From: Lolium rigidum
Taxonomy: Eukaryota; Streptophyta; Magnoliopsida; Poales; Poaceae
Reading direction: 5' to 3'
Assembly: GCF_022539505.1 (NCBI RefSeq)
Contig: NC_061508.1
Span: 68,829,754 to 68,893,753, forward strand
DNA length: 64,000 nt
The translations under genes were made by a program, and so were the position numbers. The notes below the pieces were generated by a model. That model was not told the origin of the DNA. It did not search any database and was given only the letters and a program-made list of their open reading frames with translations. The number at the start of each line of letters is the position of its first letter. Within the stretch, counting starts at the first letter, position 1. Positions 20,717-30,684 of the stretch are shown piece by piece.

Positions 20717-22312
20717 AGGGTCTCTCTTGCTTCACCCGAAGTACCATATCTCCGACGTTAAAGCTTCGGTTGCGTATTCGTCGGCTGTGATAATTCCTTA
20801 ACGCATGTTGGTACACCGTGGTTCTGGCCAAAGAAATGTCTCGAGCTTCGTCAAGGAGGTCTACAGCGTCTTGTAGTGCGATGTTGGAAGAAGATTCTGT
20901 GTATGCTGTTACTCGAGGGGCTTCGAACCGAACGTCGGCTGGTAGAACTGCTTCGGCTCCATGTACCAAGAAGAATGGGGTGTATTGAGTCGACATGTTA
21001 GGTGTGGTACGCAAGGTCCAAAGTACAGATGGTAACTCTTCGACCCAGGCTCCGGCCGCTCCCGTAAGGCGTTCCTTGATGCCATCCCCTATTAGACCGT
21101 TGATCCTTTCCACCTGGCCGTTGGTCTGTGGGTGAGCCACTGATGCAAACTTTAGTTTGATACCTCCATCATCACAAAATTTCTGAAACTCTTTGGAGTC
21201 GAAGTTAGTCCCGTTGTCTGTGACGATACTGTGAGGCATGCCGAATCGACAAGTTATTCCCCTGAAGAATTGAACTGCTGTTTTTGCTGTCTGGTCTCGT
21301 ACCGGTACTGCCTCGATCCACTTTGTGAATTTGTCGACTGCAACCAATAAGTACGTGTGTCCTCCAGGCGACGATCTTGGTTGTGGTCCAACTTGATCGA
21401 GCCCCCATTGAGCGAAAGGCCACGCCAGAGGTATTGTCATCAGGTATGTCGCAGGGGCATGCGGTTTTGGGGAAAACCGTTGACAGGGGTTGCACTTCAT
21501 GACCAGATCTCGAGCATCCGATGCTGCTGTTGGCCAGTAAAATCCCGCCCTGAAGGCTTTTGCCACAAGGGCCCTGCTTCCTGCGTGGTGTCCGCAAGTT
21601 CCTTCGTGTATCTCGCGCAACAGTGCTTTTCCATCGTCAATGGCTATGCATCTTTGGAAAATGCCGGAAATGCTGCGCTTGTATAGTTCACCGTTTACTA
21701 TGGTGAAGACTTTCGATCTTATGACGATTCGTTTCGCTTCTATTGGATCCTCTGGTAACTCCAGCCTCGTTAGATACGCTAGGAACGGCTTGGTCCATAG
21801 TGGTTCAAGGAGGAGGACTTGTCCAGCAGGAGAAGTTGGAGATTCTTCGGCAGCTCGCCGCGGGCTCGCTTCTGATTCGCCAGCCGACGATTTTGGCGGT
21901 GCCGACGCCTTTTCTTTTATCGATCGCTGAATGATCACTTCGTAAAACACTCCGTCTGGGATGGGGGAGCACATGGACCCGATGTTTGCCAAAGTGTCAG
22001 CTTCCTCATTGCTGGCTCTGCCGATATGTTTAAGCTCACACCCTTCAAATTTGGCTTCCATGTTCTGGTATAACTGTCGGTAGGCGATCATGTTTTCGCT
22101 GACCGCGTCACACAGGTTCATCGACTGTTGTACAACCAAATTCGAATATCCGTAGATTTCCAGGCGAGTTGCCCCGCATGCTTTGGCCATCTTCATCCCA
22201 TGTAATAGCGCCTCATATTCTGCTTCGTTATTCGTCGGCAGGGGGAAATTCATACGGAGTATGTACTTCATCTTGTCTCCCTGTGGTGATATTAGTACCA
22301 CCCGGCTCCTGC
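20717..22312 (-). pseudogene. Second RNase H (aRH) and integrase of the outer gypsy element
   Basis: The first part is the extra RNase H-like domain typical of Tat elements: VVLISPQG, NNEAEYEALLHG, LVVQQ and NEEADTLANI. Its third acidic position reads YGYSNLV instead of the usual GDS, so one catalytic Asp is lost (codon at 22146-22148). Integrase follows with the HHCC zinc domain (H..GH, then MKCNPCQRF) and the catalytic core. There, Asp in WGLDQVGP, Asp in VTDNGTNF and Glu in NGQVERIN are all present. The C-terminal domain starts with NVGDMVLRVKQ, and the frame is then cut by the nested element at 20716. The rest of the domain resumes at 11418. Confidence 0.88.
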
Positions 22313-23764
22313 TCATGTGCTTCGTTTTGACCCGTCGAAGTACATTGTCCATGACCCCGACATGTCGGGTGCTGCCGGTGTTTGCGATTGGATCCAATCT
22401 GCCACGAAGTCTGGGAGGATTTGGGATTTTATCGCCGTCCGATTGACGTAAGTTATGTCGTGTGGTGCTATCTCGATTGCCCATTGAGACACCCGACCCG
22501 TGGCTTCTGGGTTAGTAATTATGTTCTTCAATGGTGCTTCGCTTACGACGACAATCGGGTGCTCTGTGAAGTAGTGCCGCAGCTTGCGAGCTGACCTCCA
22601 CACTGCGTATGCGAGCTTCTGATGATGGGGGTACCACTGTCTGGCAGGTGTGAGTACTTCACTGAGGTAGTAAACAGGCCTCTGCACGCCGTGAACTCTC
22701 CCTGCTTCCTCTCGTTCGACTACCAGCACGCTGCTAAAGACTTGGGCCGTTGCAGCTATATACATAAGCAGTGTTTCCTTCTCGCGGGGGGTTACGAGGA
22801 CTGGGGATGTCGATAAGATTTTCTTCAGATTGTCGAAAGACTCCTGCGCCTCGTCTGTCCATTCGAATTTTTCTGACTTTTTCATCAAGTTGTAGAAGGG
22901 CAAAGCTTTTTCTCCCAGCTTGGCGATGAATCTGCTGAGCGCCGCCAACCGTCCTGCCAACTGCTGCACTTGGTGCAGATTCTTTGGCGGCTCCATGTCA
23001 AGGATAGCTTTGATCTTCGAAGGGTTAGCTTCTATTCCTCTTGCTGAGATGAAGTAGCCGAGTACTTGTCCCCCTGGCACCCCGAAGAAACATTTCTTCG
23101 GGTTCAGCTTGATCTTGTACTTGTCTAGGTTGTCGAAGGTTTCTCGTAAATCGTCAATGAGAGTGGCGGTGTGCTTTGTTTTTACCACAATATCGTCGAT
23201 GTAAACTTCGATGTTCCTCCCGATCTGTTCTCCAAGGCAAGCTTGCATGCACCGTTGATAGGTTGCCCCTGCATTCTTTAATCCGAACGTCATGACGTTG
23301 TAACAGAAAACACCGTGTGGGGTGATGAACGCGGTTAATTCCTGATCCTCCTTTTTGAGCTTAATCTGGTTATATCCAGAGTATGCATCCAAGAAGGAGA
23401 GTCGATCGCACCCAGCTGTGGAGTCGACTATCTGGTCTATACGAGGCAGTGGGAAGTGGTCCTTCGGGCAGTGCTTATTAAGGCCGGTGTAGTCGATGTA
23501 CATGCGGAGAGCGGTCGTGTCTTTCTTCCGCACCATAACGGGGTTGGCCACCCACTCAGATTCCTTGAGCTCTCGAATGAATCCTGCTTTGCGAAGTCGA
23601 CTAACTTCTTCGCCAATTGCTCTTCTCTTCGGTTCAGAAAATCGGCGCATCGATTGTCTGACCTGGTTTAGCTGTCGGGTCAACATTGAGGGCGTGCTCA
23701 GCGAGTTCCCTGGGGATACCTGGCATGTCGGATGGTTCCCATGCAAATATCTCCCAGCGCTCAC
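22313..23764 (-). pseudogene. Reverse transcriptase and RNase H of the outer gypsy element
   Basis: Reverse transcriptase blocks are clear: GFIRELKESEWVANPVMV, FPLPRIDQIVDST, SFLDAYSGYNQI, FGLKNAGATYQRCM and the catalytic YIDDIVV (codons at 23192-23203). RNase H follows with LVVEREEAG, PVYYLSEVL and KLAYAVW. The frame is joined to gag-protease only through a 1 bp shift near 23663, after AKP, and there is a stop (TAG) at 23790. It ends at an in-frame TGA (22313-22315) just after the DGSKRST motif of the second RNase H, and another 1 bp loss lies near 22300. In an intact element this protein copies element RNA into cDNA. Confidence 0.88.
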
Positions 23765-23789
23765 GGAGGAACTCGATGAGCACGCCTTC

Positions 23790-25350
23790 CTATGCGTCAG
23801 TAAGGTCTGTCGACGTGTTGACCGTCCTCTTCGGGTCAGTGGGATGCACCTGCAACTTCTTTGTCTCTTTTGCGGTGTCGAATTCGTTGGCCCTTACGTT
23901 TCGATTGTCGGCTGGTGGCTGTGCATGATCCGTGACGGCGTCGACAGTGTTGAGCTCTTCCTTCGCTCCGAACCGTGAGGCAATCTTCTGGAATTCTCTG
24001 TCGCAATTTTCTGAACGAGTGAAGCTTCCATGAACGGTTATTGTAGTCCCATTGTTGCCGGGCATCTTCAGCTTTAGATACGCGTAATGAGGCACGGCCA
24101 TAAATTTGGCAAAGGCGGGCCTGCCGAGGATGACGTGGTACTGAGATTCCCAGTCGACTACTTCAAACTCGATTTTCTCCTTCCTGAAATTATTGGGTGT
24201 GCCAAAAACCACATCCAGTGATGTTTTGCCCAAGGAGTAAGCGGGTCGAGTCGGTATGATGCCATGGAATCCTGTATCGGACTCTCTCCGCATGTCGACT
24301 GTTAAACCCATCGCTTTCATCGTGTTAGCGAATAACAAGTTCAAGCCACTTCCTCCGTCCATGAATACTTTGCTCATATTGTACCCCCCGATCTGCGCCT
24401 CAAGGATAAGGGCTGCATGACCTGGTCGAGGGACGGCCTTCGGATGGTCTGTCCTGTCGAAGGAGGTGCTTTGCTCCGACCAGTCGATGAATTCGGGTGT
24501 ATCAACCATAGCAACTTCTGCATACTTTACTTCTCGTGAGAATTTCTTGATTTCCCTTTTAGAAAGGCTAGTTTTATGGATCATGTTGACCTGCCCACAC
24601 GGCTCTGGGAATGTTTCGGTTGGTACATACTTTTCCATCGGATCGTATGGCTCTGGTACATATGGCTCTGGCGAATAACTGTAAGACCTTGCCCTTTTCT
24701 CCATTACGTGGACTCTTGACATAGCTTCGGTTCTAAGATCATCACAGAACTGTCGAATCTCCAGGAAGTGTCGGCAGTTCCTTAACAGATGACTAGATTT
24801 CTCTCGACCATCCTTTGGATCAATATAAGAGTGGAGGTAGCATGGTGCCTCGAGTTGCTCCGTAGCCGATAGATACGGCGAACGGGTGCGACCGTGGATC
24901 GGTTGCATGTCCTGTTGTCCTCGCTCGGACTGGCGAGGGTGGGTCGCTGCACGTTCTTCCTTCTTGCTGTGCGAGTCCCTCCGTCTCTTCCTTCGTCCCA
25001 TTGCGGGGTCGAAACTTCCTCGGCTGCCTCCTTGCGTGTTTCTTGGCGAGATTTCCAAGGTTGCTGCCGGAACGCCATCTACCGAGACTGAGGTCCTTGA
25101 GTCAGATGTACTTGTCCTGGGGAGGCGAAGAAAGCCTCCGGAGTCGACGATGAAGTGAACTCCTCCGAAAGTTGCGGTCATGCCGTCGCACGATTCTAAA
25201 GGGATCGAGCGTGGCGGCTCGAGATGTGGTACGAACTCAAAGGATCCGCAGCGAATCGGGTCTTTTGCATCTGATGGTGTTGGTGACTCGAGTACGAACG
25301 CTGCAGACGTGACTGGTATCGCCGATGACCTGCCTTGTGCCGGCAGATTT
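23790..25350 (-). pseudogene. gag-protease of the outer gypsy element, gag core missing
   Basis: The minus-strand frame is open from inside the LTR to a stop at 23790. The start is not clear: residues before the first ATG (25181), such as FVPHLEPPRSI, are similar to the other gypsy element, so translation may begin upstream or from another codon. Visible in order are an N-terminal gag segment, a basic stretch (GRRKRRR), a gag zinc-binding end (CYLHSYIDPKDGREKSSHLL then RNCRHF), and an aspartic protease with VFMDGGSGLNLL and VILGRPAFAKF. The usual capsid core (the region with a conserved W...F..F pattern) is absent between 24900 and 25150. This looks like an internal deletion that would prevent particle assembly. 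Confidence 0.75.
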
Positions 25351-25368
25351 CCCACAGACGGCGCCAAT
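25350..25368 (-). other. Primer binding site of the outer gypsy element
   Basis: Immediately after the 5' LTR the minus strand reads ATTGGCGCCGTCTGTGGGAA. The TGGCGCC start is the form complementary to a tRNA 3' end with CCA. The same sequence follows the LTR at 562. The cognate tRNA is not assigned here. Confidence 0.75.
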
Positions 25369-25910
25369 TGTCGAGGGTGCTCCTCGGCAATGCCCTCCGA
25401 TAGGGGCTTAGGGTTGATGGAATCCTGCAAGCTGACACGAGACATCGGTTCACAGACAAGCGGGGAGAGCGATTTACCCAGGTTCGGGGCCCTCGATGAG
25501 GTAAACCCTTACGTCCTGCCTGTCTGTTCTTGATTATGATGATAATAGGTTACAATGGGGTGCCGAATAGTTCGGCTGAGATCTCGTCGAGATGCTAAGC
25601 TCTACGGTGACCTAGCTCTAAGCTTCTGGTAGCTAAGATTGCTAAGATTGATTGTCCCCTCGGCAGCCCCTCTCCTGGCCTTTATATAGGAGGCCAGGTC
25701 TCAAGAGGTCTAGCAGAGTACGACTAGGTTTACGAGTAGCTTTAGATCTAATCTTTCCTTGTTCGGTACGCTTCTTCGTCTTGCTTGTCAAGGAATCTTC
25801 TGGTGCACCACCCGGATGGGCCGCCTTTCCTCCAAGTGTCTTCATAGGCCTTCAACTAGGAAATATAGGATAGGGCAACGCCGGTTACCCGAAGGGTAGT
25901 GCCCACGTCA
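25369..25910 (-). repeat. 5' LTR of the outer gypsy element (542 bp)
   Basis: On the minus strand it starts TGACGTGGGCAC and ends CCCTCGACA, then runs directly into the PBS. It holds a TATA-like box (tttatatagg near 25681, a palindromic-type context) and the transcription start region. It matches the other LTR over its full length, with about ten substitutions and a few 1 bp indels by eye. Confidence 0.9.
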
Positions 25911-26420
25911 CCCTCTCTTCAGAAAAAGATGACTTCATGGCGTCAGCGATGTTAATGGTCGTGTCAGCGACTGCCTCCGCATTGACACGTAATCGCTGAC
26001 TATGGACCCGAACATTCACAATGTTTGTCAATTTGTGTTCAAGGCTAGTTTAGTGTTTTATGAGAAAATTTGGGCAAAATGTGGTAGATTTCTGTTTCCA
26101 AAACCAAAACTGATACTGATCGGTAAATTTTGCTAGAAAAAATGGTGGTTTATGCTAACAACTCTAATTTTAGGGAAGAAAACACTAATTTTGGTTTGTG
26201 TATATTGGAATTTTATTATTTTCAATGTCTTTGTTTAGTGCTAAATGACGCTAGCAAATATAACTAGTAGGCCACGTATAATCACCCAGGTTCACATATT
26301 TTTCACATGCCACACGTCATATTGTCACCCGAAAAAGACTAACTTAGACAAACTGAAAATTGGTTGATTGAGAGATAGAGACGGATGGGATAAATGGAAG
26401 CCGACCTACATAGTTCTTTA
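25911..26420 (+). repeat. Long direct repeat, copy B, right part
   Basis: The sequence right of the gypsy composite continues copy B. It matches 3830-4327 of copy A ('ggcgtcagcgacattaatgg', 'gaccaaaactgatactgatcgg'-like text, and the 'atagttcttta' end at 26420). The left and right parts join cleanly once one copy of the target duplication CCCTC (5720-5724 = 25911-25915) is removed. Confidence 0.7.
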
Positions 26421-26765
26421 ATTTTAAATATTTAAAATTCGTATTTCAAGAAAAATCTGAAAATTAATCATAGAGGTAGCCAATGACATAAACTACAAAC
26501 CTTTAAAAATATCAATATGAACTATTTTATATTGTAGGCTACAGAAAAATGACGAAGTCTGATAAATTATATAGTGTTGAAACATGCACTGTTCACTATA
26601 AAATTTTGTCAAATTTTATCATTTTGTGTACCTTAGAATACAAAGTAGTTTGTTCTAAGATTTGACACATTTGTATTACATATCAATGGCTACCTCTAAA
26701 ATTTTCTGTGAGATTTTTTTAGAACTTTTAAATACTAATTTCATTTGTTTGAAAATAAAGTGACT
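26412..26765. mobile_element. AT-rich inverted-repeat (MITE-like) element
   Basis: The left arm (about 26440-26510) and right arm (about 26675-26750) are imperfect inverted repeats. 'gtatttcaagaaaaatct' and 'tagaggtagccaatgacat' on the left match, on the opposite strand, 'gtatttaaaagttc' and 'tagaggtagccattgatat' on the right. It encodes nothing. Exact ends and target duplication were not fixed. Confidence 0.5.
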
Positions 26766-27066
26766 CGATTATATACAAAAAAAAGTATTTAGATACATCT
26801 AAATTTAAACAAACCTGTGATATCTACTCTTGCCCCTCCATCTAGTTCTAAAGAACTATATGGAAGTGATATTTTGGCTCTTGGGTGCATATTATCTCTT
26901 TATTTAAAAAGATATATTTTATATTTTTAATATATTTTTGAATGTCAAAAAGTTTCTAATATTGCGTCCTTCTCGGTTGATCCGGTCTTCCTTGTAATCT
27001 GCCATTTGCTCGAACACGAAATGGCAACCATCTCTGAAATCTGAACCCATTCCTCCCTTGTCCAGA
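26766..27066 (+). promoter_or_regulatory. Upstream region of the acylphosphatase gene
   Basis: This AT-rich sequence lies between the inverted-repeat element and the acylphosphatase ATG. TATA-like runs (atatattttatatttttaatatattt, about 26909-26935) are 130-160 bp upstream of the start. The short distance to repeats suggests the promoter may include transposon-derived DNA. No specific site is claimed. Confidence 0.3.
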
Positions 27067-27474
27067 ATGTTCCCTTCCATCCCTGCCACGGCCTCCCGCG
27101 TCCTCCTCCCCACCACCGCCGCCGTATCTCGCCCCGCCATGGCCGCCGCCACCGCAGCCTCCGCGACCCCGCCGCCATCGCAGCAGCCAGCACCCAAGGC
27201 GGTCCGGGTGGTGGTGAAGGGCCGCGTGCAGGGCGTCTTCTTCCGCGACTGGACGGTGGAGACGGCGCGGGCGCTCGGGCTCGCCGGCTGGGTCCGCAAC
27301 CGCCGCGACGGCACCGTGGAGGCCCTCCTCTCCGGCGACCCCGCCAAGGTCGACGAGATGATCTCCCGCCGCCTACCAGTCGGGCCGCCCGCTGCTGCCG
27401 TCACCGCCGTGCTCCCCTCCCCCGCCGACCCGCTCGACCCCTCCGAGGGGTTCCAGCGCAAGCCCACGGCCTGA
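27067..27474 (+). CDS. Acylphosphatase, probably organellar
   Basis: A 135-residue single-exon frame. Residues 46-135 form the acylphosphatase domain, which hydrolyses the carboxyl-phosphate bond of acylphosphates. The two family signatures are present: VKGRVQGVFFRDW (residues 50-62, with the phosphate-binding loop and catalytic Arg60) and GWVRNRRDGTVEALLSG (74-90, with catalytic Asn78). The first about 45 residues are rich in Ala, Ser, Thr and Pro with few acidic residues, which fits a chloroplast or mitochondrial transit peptide. A second ATG at residue 25 (MAAATAA) could give a shorter cytosolic form. The coding region is very GC-rich, as in many grass genes, and the active-site residues are intact, so it is likely functional. 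Confidence 0.92.
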   Translation: MFPSIPATASRVLLPTTAAVSRPAMAAATAASATPPPSQQPAPKAVRVVVKGRVQGVFFRDWTVETARALGLAGWVRNRRDGTVEALLSGDPAKVDEMISRRLPVGPPAAAVTAVLPSPADPLDPSEGFQRKPTA

Positions 27475-27544
27475 TGAGGACTGTTTTCTGATGTGGTAAA
27501 CCCCTAATTGTTTCGCTTTAATAATTTTTATTATCATGTTATTG

Positions 27545-28500
27545 AGCGAGATGTCAGCGTGTTGAGTGGTTTTGAATAGAACTATTGGAATCGGAATTCT
27601 AGTGCCAGGAATGCCGGAGGGCGAGTTTGGTATTTTATCGATGCACTCTGCTCCTGTGTGATCATGGGTTTTGGGGCATGATGAGGTGCTGTGTCCGATA
27701 AGCAAACATACTAGCTGCATGATTGTACTGACATTTTGCAGAGTTATACCATGAAACCCTATGTAACCAAACCGAAATTAGGTGTTAGTACAGATTTGTC
27801 TCTAATCATTTCTTACACACTTTTATTACTGGTTACACTTAATAGTTCATCGAACCTAAAATTGAAGAAAAAGTGTAGAAGCTTAAGTTATAATGGTAAC
27901 CACCCAGTTGAGCTTGCGAGCTCGAACTGTTCAGAATTAGCTTAGCCCACCCTCATTCCACAGCCACGCTCCCCAAAACCCAAAAGGACAATCCTATCCA
28001 GCCATCTCCCCTGCCCTAGGCAGCCAACTGAAGCTCTAGAGTATATTCCTCAATCCAGCGAGATGTCAGCCTACTGAATCAAACTATTGGAATTGGAAAT
28101 CATAGTTACAGGATCATGAGTTTGTCGTTTATTGAGCCACGCTGCTCCTGTGGTTTGCTGGTCATGGGGTTTTCAGCGTGATGAGATGTGTCTCATAAGC
28201 AAATATACTAGTCGCAGGTTCTTGCTGACATTAGCAGTGTTATATATAATGAAGCCTTGTGGGATAAAACTCAAAGTAGGCATTATAACAGATTTTGTCC
28301 CTAATCATTTTCTACAGTTCTGCCATTTGACACTAAAATTACTAGTTGATCCTAAAACTGGACAAAAAGATGCGCACGATCTTATTTTGAGCTCCACGAG
28401 ATCGAACAGTTCATAATGATCTTAGCACACCCTCATTCCCCGATCTTCAGGACCCAAAGGAACAGCCCCCACTCCTCGGGCCTTGTCGGCCAACTGAAAC
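27545..28500. repeat. Diverged tandem duplication (about 513 bp x 2) downstream of acylphosphatase
   Basis: Unit 1 starts at 27545 (GCGAGATGTCAGCGTG) and unit 2 at 28058 (GCGAGATGTCAGCCTA). Landmarks recur in the same order: 'aactattggaat(c/t)gga', 'gctgctcctgtg', 'tcatgg(g)gtttt', 'ataagcaaa(c/t)atacta', 'gttatac/gttatat', 'ctaatcatttt/tc' and 'cccaccctcattcc/cacaccctcattcc'. The units are clearly diverged. Neither encodes a protein; unit 1 overlaps the likely 3' end of the acylphosphatase transcript. Confidence 0.7.
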
Positions 28501-28726
28501 TTTAGAAACTCAGATTTGAATATTCGGTGATCCATTAGTTCCATATCATAAGGCTGTGAGTTACCACATTTGCTTTCATTCACCTGGATTAAACTCCTAC
28601 AGTGCAGTGTGTGTCTGTGCTTATCATATCAAAGACAGTGCTAAAAAAATTACTCGAGAGCATCAGTAGAAACAAAAGGGTGTTATGATTCTTTTATTTC
28701 AAGAAAATTTATACAGTGCTGCTGAG
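28501..28726. other. No feature seen
   Basis: Short intergenic stretch between the diverged duplication and the LINE-derived insertion. No ORF or element end was recognised. Confidence 0.4.
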
Positions 28727-28742
28727 TTGTGATTTAAGAATT

Positions 28743-30059
28743 TTTTTTTTTCGAGAATACACCCTGGAAGGTGTATCGATCACATAGAAGAAGAGGCCAA
28801 GACGGCCGGTACAACACCCAAAGGGCACCACGATACAACACAACGCCACACAAGCACCATGATACAAACGCAACGCCACACGGTTGACAACAAAACCCGC
28901 TATAGCTAACCGGCAAGGACACGCCTTGCACCGCCACCCGCCAAGAATGGAGGGGGTGATGCACTAAGCCTCTAGGCCGCGTCACAACCGAAGGAAGGAA
29001 CTTCAGCAGGCCGGCTCCAACTCCAAGAAGATCCAAGCCAACGCAACCGTCCACCCGTAAGCGCCTAAGGGTCGGCAAGAGAACGGCGGGACCGAACCAA
29101 ACTGGAGGAGGCGACGACCAAGAAGCACCGTCGAAGGTGTACATAGCGCCCCGGAAGCCCACGCTCTAGGTGGCGGCCGACATCGACTCCAACAGGTGCA
29201 CCGAGGACTCCACGAACCACCAAGACGACGCCTCCAAGGAGGGGAACGACGCAGCCGCGCCGCCGCCGCCCGATCCATAGACCGGATCTAGGGTTTCCCC
29301 TGTGGACGGGAAGGGGAAGGATGGACAGTGCCATGACGACGCCTCCAAGGAGGTGACGGCGCCCTCAGGCGTCGCCGTCGTCAGCAACACGCAAGGATTT
29401 CTCCCGGCCCTGCCATCGACCCCACACCTTCGGACACGTGCAGAAAGGAGCCGCCTTGGCCTCACCACCGATGAGAGGCGCGCCATGGCCATCAGCCAAG
29501 CAGGAGCAGCCGACAACCGCCCCACCAACACTGAAAACGGGGGCAGGACGATGGGGATCCGGCCCACCGCTGCCTGGCCGGCCGCCGGCACCACCACGGT
29601 GCCCAGCTACCGGCGCCACCAGGCACCACCGCGCTGGCCTGCTGCCAGAAGCCCAGCCCCGCAGGCCCGCCCAGGCCCAGATGGGTAGAGGCGGGCTTGG
29701 AGCTTGCAGCCATGGCAGCAGGGGCGCCTCCACCGCGAGGAGGGCGCGCCTCCGTCGACGTCGCCGTGCCGAGCTCGCCGCCGGACCTCCGCAGCACCTC
29801 GCCGCCGAGAACCGCCGCCGAAACTCGCGCCGCCGCCAGGGAGGAAGCTGCCACCGCGCGAGGGAGAGGGCCCCGCCGCCGCCGTCGCCGCCTGGGCTTC
29901 GCCCGGCGGGTCTTCCGGCGACGGCGAGGAGGAGGGGCGGACGGGGAGGGGGCTGGAGAGGCGGCGGCGGGATCTCCCCCCGTGTCGCCTAGGGTTGGGC
30001 GACGCGGGGGCCGTATCAATACCGACTCGGGATCTGAATGGAAGAAAAGAACGAAAGGC
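28743..30059 (-). mobile_element. Non-autonomous LINE-like insertion with 16 bp target duplication
   Basis: A 16 bp direct repeat, TTGTGATTTAAGAATT, occurs at 28727-28742 and again at 30060-30075. On the minus strand the insert ends in 'gtattctcg' plus a run of A (T-run at 28743-28751). This is the mark of target-primed reverse transcription as used by L1 elements. The upstream (5') half is GC-rich (about 29400-30000). No RT or endonuclease is encoded, so it is either a deletion derivative of a LINE (5' region joined to a 3' tail) or a SINE-like passenger. The ORFs across it are compositional. Confidence 0.8.
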
Positions 30060-30135
30060 TTGTGATTTAAGAATTATGCTGCCAAGATCAGATGGTTTCT
30101 GACATTGACAGGTTTGTCAGATAAATTTGCCATCA

Positions 30136-30432
30136 GGCCATGCCCAATGCACTGCCCTAGAGCTACTGCCTCACACCTTTAACTAGGTTCGGGTGGTCCA
30201 AAGTAGGTTCGGATGAGGAGGCAGCCTCCTCTTCAAGAAGTGGGATCTTAAGCCCAAAAAGCATGCTTTTTGGAGAGAGAAGGGGATACATAGTGTCATA
30301 TTTGTGGGGTCCCTTCTCTCTTTTTTCTAACTAAAGTTGTAGCTTCCATTGGAGAGATAAAATTAACCATGTTACTTCTGACAACTTTTTACATGAAGCG
30401 GCTAGTTGTGTATGCCACCATTGCTCATGCCC
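30136..30432. mobile_element. Tourist-like MITE (297 bp)
   Basis: The ends are GGCCATGCCCAATG on the left and, on the opposite strand, GGGCATGAGCAATG on the right. The 3 bp TCA flanks both sides (30133-30135, 30433-30435). Size, terminal pattern and 3 bp duplication fit PIF/Harbinger-derived MITEs, although TCA departs from the usual TTA/TAA. It lies 250 bp beyond the 3' end of the transporter gene. Confidence 0.55.
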
Positions 30433-30684
30433 TCAGACACTTCCATATAACCTGAACAACCCTCATCCCGAGCTATTAACTTTAAGCATAGCGAGCAGAA
30501 CTACAAATTTCTTGAAACCTGATATTAGCTCAACTAACTAGTGAATCAGCAACATTACTCTCTGTTCCTGTTCCTGATCTCCATACAAATCCTGAATTAC
30601 ATATGCATTTACCTCAATCTCCACAGATCTATCTACCTTCTTCTAGCTAGCTAGACCTGTACTAGATTGCATGTTGTTACTCAC

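Larger units (their letters stand above)
5725..25910 (-). mobile_element. Tat-type Ty3/gypsy retrotransposon carrying a nested element
   Basis: Two similar LTRs (5725-6265 and 25369-25910) with TG...CA ends are flanked by a perfect 5 bp target duplication CCCTC. Coding on the minus strand runs gag-protease, RT, RNase H, a second RNase H-like domain, then integrase. The second RNase H is characteristic of the Tat lineage. Between integrase and the 3' LTR lie two spliced genes on the opposite (plus) strand, also a known Tat habit. A second LTR element (11419-20716) is inserted in the 3' end of pol. By eye the two LTRs differ at about 2% of sites, so the insertion is geologically recent. Frameshifts, stops and a missing gag core make it defective. 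Confidence 0.9.

Noticed and set aside
27058..27066. Start of acylphosphatase upstream of 27067
   Set aside because: The frame is open a little further upstream but has no ATG; the ATG at 27067 begins a plausible transit peptide.
29166..30102. Long ORFs on both strands in the LINE-like insertion
   Set aside because: GC-rich, overlapping on both strands, without RT, endonuclease or zinc motifs; not supported as genes.
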